A stretch of 58,161 nucleotides of DNA from Gammaproteobacteria bacterium (lineage in GTDB: Bacteria; Pseudomonadota; Gammaproteobacteria; Eutrophobiales; Eutrophobiaceae): contig JAJRTU010000113.1 of assembly GCA_024278135.1 (NCBI GenBank), positions 1 to 58,161 of the forward strand, read 5' to 3'. Below, one piece after another: positions 46,624-53,893 of this stretch. How positions within the stretch are numbered: the first letter of the stretch is position 1; every line of letters starts with the position of its first letter. Made by a program: the position numbers and the translations under genes. The notes under the pieces were generated by a model. The model was not told the DNA's origin. It searched no databases and worked only from the letters and a program-made list of their open reading frames with translations.

Positions 46624-48579
46624 TCAGTGCGATAACAAACCGTTACCGTATTCATCCACTCTCATTTGCCAGCCCTCAGTCACCATGCACGTCAGGTTGT
46701 CACCCGATACAATGGCCGGGCCGATAACCACATTGTTTGCCCGGAGTTTTGTATAATCGTAAATCGGCACTCTGCTGGCAGTTTCATCGAAGAACACCTG
46801 ACGATGATCCATCACGGCATGGTCGGCGTTCGCCTCCCCCTGTTCCAGCAACAGAGGTTCGTAGCTGCTCAGTTTACTTTCAGCCCGTAATCGAAGGATG
46901 CCGCTGCTGATATCGGACAGATCGCTGCCCGACTGTACAGGAACAGGTTCGCCCTCTTCCGGTTCCACTTCAGCATGAAACGTCGCCTCATCCACCTGGA
47001 AGCCCTCAGCTTCCAGATCACGACAGGCCCGCGCGCGTAATGAATCCAGAATCTCTCCGAAGGCAGCGGCAGTATTGGAGTCATTGGCCACAATCCTGTG
47101 CTCGTAGACGTGGGCCACATCGGAGATCGCTGTACCAAAGGCACTGAAGATGGGTCCCAGCGAGAATGAAATATGGACGCGCCGGATATTCAGAATATCC
47201 GCCACCAGCGTCGCCAATAAGGGTCCGTTACCGCCGTAGGCGAACATTTGCAGTGCTTCCAAATCCAGCTTCGCTTCTGCGGCCGTCTTTTTAATCAGCG
47301 TACCAATCAGAACAGCAGTACAGTCACGGGCGAGCAATGCTGCTTTTTCGACACTTAATCCCAGCGGCTCGGCAACATGTCGTGTCATCGCCTCCCGGGC
47401 ACGTTCTGCATCCAGTTTCCGTTGGCCGCCCTGAAAACCTTCAGGATCGATATAAGCCAGTGTGACAAAGCAATCTGTCACTGTTGCTTCGTTCCCCCCC
47501 AGTGCGTAACAGGCCGGCCCGGGAGAGGCACCCATACTTCCCGGACCCACCTGTACTCTCATGGAGGCTTCCGGATCAGACTTGACGATGCTGCCGCCGC
47601 CAATCGCAATGGAACGTAACAACTGCATTGGGGTGGCCAGCGGGATACCGAACAGCTCGCCGTTTTTCTGTTGTACCGGTTTACCCTCACGCACCAGACT
47701 GCATTTTGCCGTTGTACCACCCACGTCCAGACATAACATATTGTCGAAACCGTATTCACGGGCGAAATAGGCACCGGCATACGTGCCGAATATCGGCCCG
47801 GATTCAATCGTGTCAACCGCCTTGGTCTTGCCGATCCGTGCCATACCACCGTTGGTGTGTCCTGCCAGCAGCAGGCCTTTCCAGCCCAGCTCATATTTCA
47901 GGCGGTCTTACGCCTTGAACAGTGATGAGGCCAGTGCCGGATGCACATATGCGTTGATCAGGGCGCAGTGGGTGCGCGTCATATCATCCTCTGTTTGTGC
48001 CATTTCATGACCCAGCAGCACGGGCACCGAACCCATATAATGATCAGGATACTGTTTATGTATGATTTGCTTGATCCGGTTTTCCTGCCCGGGGTCGGTA
48101 AATGAGCCTGCAAAACTTACACAAATCCGACGTACGCCCGCCTCCAGCAATTGGCGGGCAACACCAGGCACGCTCTGATCTGCATCATCACCCGCTGTCA
48201 GTCCAATCACGTTATTCGGATCAATGATCCGGTCCAGAACCGGAGAACGACCTGCACCGTACAGATTTTCTTCTGCGCCGGCGTCGACTAACAGGCCAAG
48301 CGAAGGTCCGCGTTGTTCTGCCAGCGCATTGGAGGTAACGGTCGAAGACCAGCGGATCACATAGACATCAGTCAGAAACGCAGTGACATTTTCATAATTC
48401 AACAGGCCGGCCGCCTGCTGTAACAGCGCCAGCATCGCTACAGTGAGATCGTGGGGAGTGGAGTCGACCTTGATGATCAGTGACATACCCTTACCCAGGA
48501 TCAAGCCGTCGGTCATGGTTCCGCCGGCGTCGATATTGACCGTGTACTTCCCCTCGCCGACAGTATTGCTTGTATGCAT
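46624..48579 (-). pseudogene. Hydantoinase A-type subunit (Apc1-like) with an in-frame TAA
   Basis: Two parts in the same frame, 48579-47908 and 47907-46624, are separated only by TAA at 47910-47908. The second part has no start until an ATG at 47844, so 21 conserved-looking codons (starting DRLKYELGWKGLLLAG) precede it. Joined, the product is about 650 residues (70 kDa), the size of Apc1. The N-part has VNIDAGGTMTDGLIL. The C-part has CLDVGGTTAKCSLV, AIGGGSIVK and YGGNGPLLA, the nucleotide-binding motifs of HyuA ATPases. Neither half alone is a complete ATPase. The ATG at 48579 is preferred over the open frame to 48639, because the latter would include the putative operator. The lesion may be a recent nonsense mutation, an assembly error, or a site of suppression. 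Confidence 0.82.
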
Positions 48580-48613
48580 GCGCGTAATATAGCGCTTGAA
48601 TTTAATTCCCTCC

Positions 48614-48630
48614 CCTATCTTTCGATAGTG
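48614..48630. promoter_or_regulatory. 17-bp motif copy A, candidate regulator site at the Apc1-like gene
   Basis: CCTATCTTTCGATAGTG contains the dyad CTATC-N4-GATAG. The same 17 bases recur at 56770-56786 in the divergent region beside the LuxR/MalT-type gene and the aminotransferase gene. Here it lies 35 bases upstream of the preferred Apc1-like start, next to a GGGGAGGG. It is a good candidate operator for the cluster's regulator, though no binding evidence exists. Confidence 0.5.
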
Positions 48631-48682
48631 CATATTCATTGATACGAACTTATTCTTTAGTCTCCAATTTAATGAGTGCGTT

Positions 48683-48732
48683 CACTGTTTACAGTGGTTC
48701 ACCGCTCTGGCGGAAAATTAACTAGCGGTTAA
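48683..48732. promoter_or_regulatory. Three short dyads in the Apc1-like / TonB receptor divergent region
   Basis: CACTGT-TT-ACAGTG (48683-48696), CCGC-TCTG-GCGG (48702-48713) and TTAAC-TAGCG-GTTAA (48718-48732) follow each other closely between the divergent genes. Such clustering suits operators or a structured 5' leader of the receptor mRNA, whose ATG is at 48775. None matches a known site that I can name. Confidence 0.35.
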
Positions 48733-48774
48733 ATATCATGTTTTGCGGTTTCTGATCATGGGGAGATTATTGAG

Positions 48775-51057
48775 ATGAAGAAATATTATCAACGCGCCAT
48801 TGGTGGACTGCCTTTTCTTGTTCTAATTTTAATAACACTTGCAACAACCCTTGCAAACGGGGCAACACTGGAAGAAGTCGTGGTAACCGCCCAACGACGT
48901 ACTGAGAAATTAAGTGATGTGGGAATTGCAATCGCTGCTTTTGACGGTGACAGGCTGAAACAACAGGGAATGACGACCAGTACCGAGATTGCTTTGTTAA
49001 CACCCGGTATCACACTGTCCGGCACTTATGGCGGCCAAAGTGTTCAGTTCTCCATCCGCGGCGTTACCCAGAGTGACTTTAACGATGCGATTGAGGCTCC
49101 TGTCGCTGTCTATGTCGACGATGTCTATATTGCCTCCCAGCAAGGGCAAAGCATGGCGCTGTTTGATATCGAACGCGTCGAAGCCTTAAAAGGACCACAA
49201 GGCACGCTGTTTGGAAGAAATGCGACCGGCGGACTGGTTCACTTCGTTGTCAAAAAACCGCTTGTTGATAAAGTCAGTGGATATGTAGATGTCGGTTATG
49301 CCACTTTCAACACAAAAAAAATTGAAGCTGGGTTGAATTTACCGCTTGGGGACAAAGTGGCCATGCGTATTTCGGGTATCTGGAACAGTAATGATTCGAT
49401 TTGGGACAATGTTTTTCCTGAAAATTCGTCCGCTGACATATCACCGAGCGGCCAGGATATAGGCGATCAGGAAACGTTTGCCGGGCGTCTGCAGTTTTTG
49501 TATCAGGCGTCTGACACACTTGATTTTCGCCTTTCACTATCGAAGGCTGATCAGAACCTCTCGGAATCTCCCTGGACATCTCTCGGTGCTACCGTCGGAA
49601 CCGATGGATCGGGGCGAGTAATCGGCTCGGAATTCACCCCGGCCACCGTTTTTGGTTATGTGCCGGTCAGCATTGATGATCGTAAAGTTTCAAAGGATTT
49701 TGCATTGAGTGATCTGAATCGGTTTGACACTGATGGCGCCACACTGCACATCAATAAGGAATGGAATCAAGTCAGTCTTGCCTCTGTCACTTCTTACGCG
49801 AATTATGAAAAGACCTTTATGCTTGATGTGGATTCCTCTCCTGTCAATTTCAGCGCCTTTGGCAATGTGTCCGATACCGAAACGTTCTCTCAGGAAATCA
49901 GGCTCAGTGGTGCCGGTGACAGCCTTTCCTGGACCGTAGGTCTCTACTATCTGGATATCACTGCAAAAAACGCGCACGGTATCCTCGGGCCAAGAGGTTC
50001 GATATTTGCCGGCTTGTTTGGCCTCGGTGCAAGCGGGGTCGATCCTCTTGCAGTGTTCAAACTGAAGACAAAATCAACATCCGTTTTTGGCCAGGCATCC
50101 TATGATTTTACATCCGAATGGCGGCTTGTTGCGGGCGTGCGTGTTATTTATGAAAAGCAGGATTATGATTATTTCACGGCACTTTTCCAGAACCTTGATG
50201 ATTACACAGTGGATGCCGATGCACCGATACTTTCTATGGGGCCACACCCGGCCTTTAACGACAGGCGTTCGGACTATTTATGGGCAGGCAAATTCCAGTT
50301 GGAATTTCGACCAAGTGACAGCATGTTGATTTATCTGGGGCTGAATCGTGGTGTTAAAGGTGGCAGCTATACCGGACAATATTTTGATGGTACTGCAGCG
50401 CTCAGTCCGTCCGAAATTCCCTATGATCCGGAGACGCTGATATCCCTGGAAGGCGGATTCAAATATACCGATCCCGACAATCTTTACGCGATTAATATGG
50501 CGATGTTTTACTATGATTACGCTGACTACCAGTCATTTCTTTTTTCCACTTTATCGGGCAGCGTGGAGAATTACGATGCGAACTCGATTGGTGTCGAATT
50601 TGATGCCAGCGTAAATATTGGCAGTGGTTTTCGTCTTACTGCGACAGGGGCATATATTAATGCGGAAGTCGAAGATTTCGTCATTGCCCCGGGGATAATT
50701 ACCAATACCGAACCTACCTATACGCCGGAATTCTCTGCAGGTTTGCGCCTGAACTATTCAGTATACGATGTGCTGGGAGGTGATCTTGATACAGGGGTAT
50801 CCGTCAATTACCAATCGAAGATTTTTCACAATGCCAGAAACTTCAATGCCAGTGTGATTCCCGGTCGTACAGTGACTGGCCTCTATGCGAACTTTCTTTT
50901 CAAAGGAGGCAGGTACAGCATTGGCGCGTACGCCAGGAATGTCTTCGATGAGCGTTATGCTGTTGTCGGACTGGATTTATCACAGGCCTGCGGTTGTAAC
51001 CTGGAGGCTTATGGCCAGCCTCGGACTCTGGGTATTCAGGCAGGTTATCGTTTTTAA
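48775..51057 (+). CDS. TonB-dependent outer-membrane receptor
   Basis: 760 residues. A signal peptide (to about ANG-ATL, residue 29) is followed by a TonB box-like EEVVVTAQRRTEKL, then the plug domain with FSIRGVTQSDF, VAVYVDDVYIASQ and IERVEALKGPQGTLFGRNATGG. A beta-barrel follows, ending GIQAGYRF with the terminal aromatic residue needed for outer-membrane assembly. GGGGAG lies 9 bases before the ATG. These receptors import substrates too large or scarce for porins, using the proton motive force through TonB. Divergence from the Apc-like genes suggests it takes up the pathway's substrate rather than iron, but this is inference. Confidence 0.93.
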   Translation: MKKYYQRAIGGLPFLVLILITLATTLANGATLEEVVVTAQRRTEKLSDVGIAIAAFDGDRLKQQGMTTSTEIALLTPGITLSGTYGGQSVQFSIRGVTQSDFNDAIEAPVAVYVDDVYIASQQGQSMALFDIERVEALKGPQGTLFGRNATGGLVHFVVKKPLVDKVSGYVDVGYATFNTKKIEAGLNLPLGDKVAMRISGIWNSNDSIWDNVFPENSSADISPSGQDIGDQETFAGRLQFLYQASDTLDFRLSLSKADQNLSESPWTSLGATVGTDGSGRVIGSEFTPATVFGYVPVSIDDRKVSKDFALSDLNRFDTDGATLHINKEWNQVSLASVTSYANYEKTFMLDVDSSPVNFSAFGNVSDTETFSQEIRLSGAGDSLSWTVGLYYLDITAKNAHGILGPRGSIFAGLFGLGASGVDPLAVFKLKTKSTSVFGQASYDFTSEWRLVAGVRVIYEKQDYDYFTALFQNLDDYTVDADAPILSMGPHPAFNDRRSDYLWAGKFQLEFRPSDSMLIYLGLNRGVKGGSYTGQYFDGTAALSPSEIPYDPETLISLEGGFKYTDPDNLYAINMAMFYYDYADYQSFLFSTLSGSVENYDANSIGVEFDASVNIGSGFRLTATGAYINAEVEDFVIAPGIITNTEPTYTPEFSAGLRLNYSVYDVLGGDLDTGVSVNYQSKIFHNARNFNASVIPGRTVTGLYANFLFKGGRYSIGAYARNVFDERYAVVGLDLSQACGCNLEAYGQPRTLGIQAGYRF

Positions 51058-51062
51058 AGTCT

Positions 51063-51079
51063 ATAGCACTCTGTGCTAT
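51063..51079. terminator. Hairpin just after the TonB receptor gene
   Basis: ATAGCAC-TCT-GTGCTAT is a perfect 7-bp stem with a 3-base loop, 6 bases after the receptor stop. There is no T-run after it, so it may be a Rho-independent terminator of weak type, an mRNA 3' stabiliser, or a binding site. Confidence 0.4.
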
Positions 51080-51384
51080 GCAGGGGCAGGTAAACTTGTC
51101 GTTTTAGCTCCTGATGCTCCTGGTATTTTAATTTGCCGGCCTGATCCAGTAAGACGAAGAGCGGAATTTTCTTATCACTGGTAAAGAAAAGACACACCTT
51201 CACAGGAATGACACCAACGCAGCAAACTGCGGGGAGTAGTGGCGCAAGGACGCACCGTTAACGAAGCTAAGGATGCAATTAAACCCAAATAGATTAGCAA
51301 TGAGTATGATTACCTTTTACAGAGGTTTATCACGCTTCCGGCAAGCAAATCAGCTGGAATATTACCATGGGATGGAGCGAGCTG
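51080..51384. other. Leader region before the quinoprotein gene, no gene recognised
   Basis: About 300 bases with no plausible coding frame. A small hairpin CGCAG-CAAA-CTGCG occurs at 51218-51231, followed by a G-rich stretch. I looked for riboswitch features, including those of cyclic-di-GMP aptamers, and found only scattered matches that do not fold accordingly. A promoter for the downstream gene is probably here, but no convincing boxes were seen. Confidence 0.5.
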
Positions 51385-53307
51385 ATGGATGATTACCCAA
51401 AGAAAAATATGTCCTGCTTTGATTCCTGGACAGTGCTCTTTCGCATCGTTTTCATGAGTTTCCTCGTGGGAGTAGCGCCGATCTCCAGCAGTGCCGAACA
51501 AGTATCGGAAATTTTCGGTGCCAACGCGTTGTCGGCCGGCGCAAGCCTGTTTCGCGAAAGATGCCTTGCCTGTCACGGTCTCGGGGTTTTCATCCCGACG
51601 GTTGCCGGTCTGGCAAATCTGTCTCGGGACAGGATATACAAAACCATGCGCATCGGGATCATGCGGGATCCCGCCTCGGGACTGAATAATGATCAATTAG
51701 GTGCCATTGCAGACTACATAACGAGCCTCAGATCAAATCAACCATTAACTTCCGCACGACCATCACAAGCCAGCCTTTGTAAGCAGGCATTGCCCCTGGT
51801 AAAAGGTACTTCAGGCGAATGGACAGGCTGGGCGCCGGATAATACAAATACCCGCTTCCTGAGTGATAACAAATCAGGTTCAAAGCAGGTACGCGGTCTG
51901 CAACTGAAATGGGCATTCGTATTTCCGGATACCGCCACGACACTGTCCAGTGAGAATCAGCCGACGGTCTCCAACGGCCGACTCTATATCAGCAGTCGCG
52001 CCGGTATCGTTTATGCGCTGGATGCCGAGAGTGGCTGTATCCACTGGTCCTTTGAGGCCGCTGCCGGTATTCGTTCCGCGATCGTCGTTACCGGCAAGAA
52101 GATCGTATTCGGGGATTTCCAGGCGGCTGTTTATGCTCTCGATGCAAACAACGGCGAGTTAATTTGGAAGAAGACTGTCGATTATCAGGCAACGGCACGG
52201 GTGAGCGGAAATATAACTGTTTATGCAGACAGGGTATTCGTTCCAGTTTCGGGCATGCAGGAGACTTACGGAGCTCACAAGAAGCTTCCCTGCTGTCTGT
52301 TCAGGGGTAGTGTGGTTGCCCTCGATCTGGGTACCGGACAACAGATCTGGAAGACCTACATGATCGATACCTCCCCCACCGAGATCGGTACAACGATATT
52401 GGGGATTAAGCGCTACGGTCCTTCCGGCGTTGCGGTGTGGTCGGTCCCAACCATCGACGCCAGGCGTAATTTGCTCTACATCAGTACTGGCAACCAGTAC
52501 ACAGAACCTGTCGTTGAGGAATCGGATGCCATTGTGGCACTCAATCTTGAAACCGGTAAAAAACATTGGGTCAAAAACTTTGCGCCCGAGCACATGAACA
52601 ATCAGGATATCTATCACTTCGGTTGTGAGGTCTGGGTGGACGATACAAGATCAACCTGCTCGCCACTCAACCCGAAAGGACAGGGTGATCGTGAATTCGG
52701 CGCACCAGTGGTATTAACTGCGCTGGCCGACGGCTCAGATATACTGCTGGCCGGATCCAAAGACGGTATGTTGTACGCACTCGATCCTGATCGGAACGGT
52801 GAACTTATCTGGAAAAAACGGCTGGGGCGTGGCGGAGAACTGGGTGGTATTCAGTTTGGCTTTGCCACAGACGGCACACGGGCCTTTATTCCTATCGCCG
52901 ATGTCAACGCGGACTTCAAGGCAGATGGTGCTCTGATATCCCTGGAAGTGAAAAGCGGCAAGATTATTTGGCGTGTACCCGCGCCAGGAGATACTTGTGT
53001 TGGCAAACCGATGCCCTGCAATAACGCACTAACGGCCGCGGTCACATTAACTCCGCATATCGTATTTACCGGATCAATAGATGGTTACCTGAGGGCCTAC
53101 AATACCCGCAATGGACAATTGATATGGGAGTACGATACGACACAGATGGTGGAAGGTGTGAACGGATTGCGGGGTCACGGCGGATCAATCGGGACTGCGG
53201 GTCCGACAATTATTGATAATATGCTTTATCAGACATCGGGCTATGCAGGGATTCTGGCTGGAATGCCCGGCAATGTCCTGTTGGCTTTCGAGTTCCCACC
53301 TGAATAA
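51385..53307 (+). CDS. Cytochrome c-PQQ quinoprotein alcohol dehydrogenase, polyvinyl alcohol dehydrogenase-like
   Basis: The ATG at 51385 with GGAG 7 bases upstream is preferred; 51367 is also possible. 640 residues. The signal peptide is followed by a heme c domain with CLACH (residues 60-64). An eight-bladed PQQ propeller then shows repeated tryptophan-docking segments (VYALDAESGCIHWSF, VYALDANNGELIWKK, LYALDPDRNGELIWKK, LRAYNTRNGQLIWEY). The vicinal cysteine pair in LPCCLFRG corresponds to the disulfide next to PQQ in quinoprotein dehydrogenases. Domain order, length and the CC-FRG segment resemble polyvinyl alcohol dehydrogenase (cytochrome), which oxidises secondary alcohol groups. It would act in the periplasm and pass electrons through its heme. 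Position between the receptor gene and the RidA gene suggests it makes the ketone used by the Apc-like enzyme. Confidence 0.87.
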   Translation: MDDYPKKNMSCFDSWTVLFRIVFMSFLVGVAPISSSAEQVSEIFGANALSAGASLFRERCLACHGLGVFIPTVAGLANLSRDRIYKTMRIGIMRDPASGLNNDQLGAIADYITSLRSNQPLTSARPSQASLCKQALPLVKGTSGEWTGWAPDNTNTRFLSDNKSGSKQVRGLQLKWAFVFPDTATTLSSENQPTVSNGRLYISSRAGIVYALDAESGCIHWSFEAAAGIRSAIVVTGKKIVFGDFQAAVYALDANNGELIWKKTVDYQATARVSGNITVYADRVFVPVSGMQETYGAHKKLPCCLFRGSVVALDLGTGQQIWKTYMIDTSPTEIGTTILGIKRYGPSGVAVWSVPTIDARRNLLYISTGNQYTEPVVEESDAIVALNLETGKKHWVKNFAPEHMNNQDIYHFGCEVWVDDTRSTCSPLNPKGQGDREFGAPVVLTALADGSDILLAGSKDGMLYALDPDRNGELIWKKRLGRGGELGGIQFGFATDGTRAFIPIADVNADFKADGALISLEVKSGKIIWRVPAPGDTCVGKPMPCNNALTAAVTLTPHIVFTGSIDGYLRAYNTRNGQLIWEYDTTQMVEGVNGLRGHGGSIGTAGPTIIDNMLYQTSGYAGILAGMPGNVLLAFEFPPE

Positions 53308-53388
53308 GCCGTTATGTAAAAGCCCAAATGAGCGATCAATTGAAGACAAATTTATCCCGATAACAACCAGGTATGAGGGAGTAAAGAA

Positions 53389-53787
53389 TTGAACAGCAAA
53401 ATACAGACAATGAACATTAACGAGAGCATAGAGAAAGGATATGGTTTTTCCGCTGCGGCCCGTGCGGGCGATACGCTGTATATCGGCGGACTGGTGAGTT
53501 GGGATGAGCAGGGAGAAGTTGTCGGACCCAACGATGCGAAGGCCCAGGCCAATAACATCTACGGCCAGATCAGGAAAATCCTGGCTGCACACGATGCCTC
53601 CTTCAACAACGTGGCAAGTGAAACCATTTACATTACCGATTGGGAGGCGGCAGAACCTGCTTTTGAAGTTCGTAACCGGTACTACGAAGCAGATGGGACA
53701 AGCTATCCATCTGCAGCCGCCATCCAGGTCACGTCACTGGTCAAAGAAGGCCTGCTCATCGAAGTACAGATGGTTGCACATCTTTAG
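53389..53787 (+). CDS. RidA/YjgF-fold protein lacking the catalytic arginine
   Basis: 132 residues from a TTG start preceded by GAGGGAG at a 7-base spacing. The next ATG (53410) has no ribosome site. Rid-fold segments: GFSAAARAGDTLYIGGLVSWDEQGEVVG, IRKILAAHDASFNNVASETIYITDWE, and YPSAAAIQVTSLVKEGLLIEVQMVA. In RidA enamine/imine deaminases the segment before the last strand is PARSCVEV with an essential arginine. Here the matching residues are PSAAAIQV, so the arginine is absent and imine deaminase activity is doubtful. Such Rid subgroups often sit in catabolic clusters and may act on other carbonyl or enol intermediates. The gene is 81 bases after the quinoprotein gene. Confidence 0.87.
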   Translation: MNSKIQTMNINESIEKGYGFSAAARAGDTLYIGGLVSWDEQGEVVGPNDAKAQANNIYGQIRKILAAHDASFNNVASETIYITDWEAAEPAFEVRNRYYEADGTSYPSAAAIQVTSLVKEGLLIEVQMVAHL

Positions 53788-53893
53788 CTGTTAACTTGAA
53801 TCTGACCGTTGATATCTTTAATCAAATCACTTGCAATGATCTGCTCAATCACGATCTTCCACCGGCCGGTACAGTATTACAAACCAATAACGC

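Noticed and set aside
11256..47910. Alternative genetic code in which TAG or TAA is read as an amino acid.
   Set aside because: Many intact genes in the window terminate at the expected family length with TAA, TAG and TGA.
41897..48579. Plain 5-oxoprolinase or hydantoin utilisation operon.
   Set aside because: The gamma-like zinc-ribbon gene between two HyuA-type genes and the fifth accessory gene match ketone carboxylase layout better. Hydantoin racemase, carbamoylase and permease genes are absent.
51210..51290. Possible cyclic-di-GMP (GEMM) riboswitch in the leader of the quinoprotein gene, from GCAAAC, GGACGCA and AAGCTA in order.
   Set aside because: The stretch between the first two blocks lacks the GNRA-capped stem. 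The GCAAAC lies in a simple CGCAG-CAAA-CTGCG hairpin, and the receptor stem does not form.
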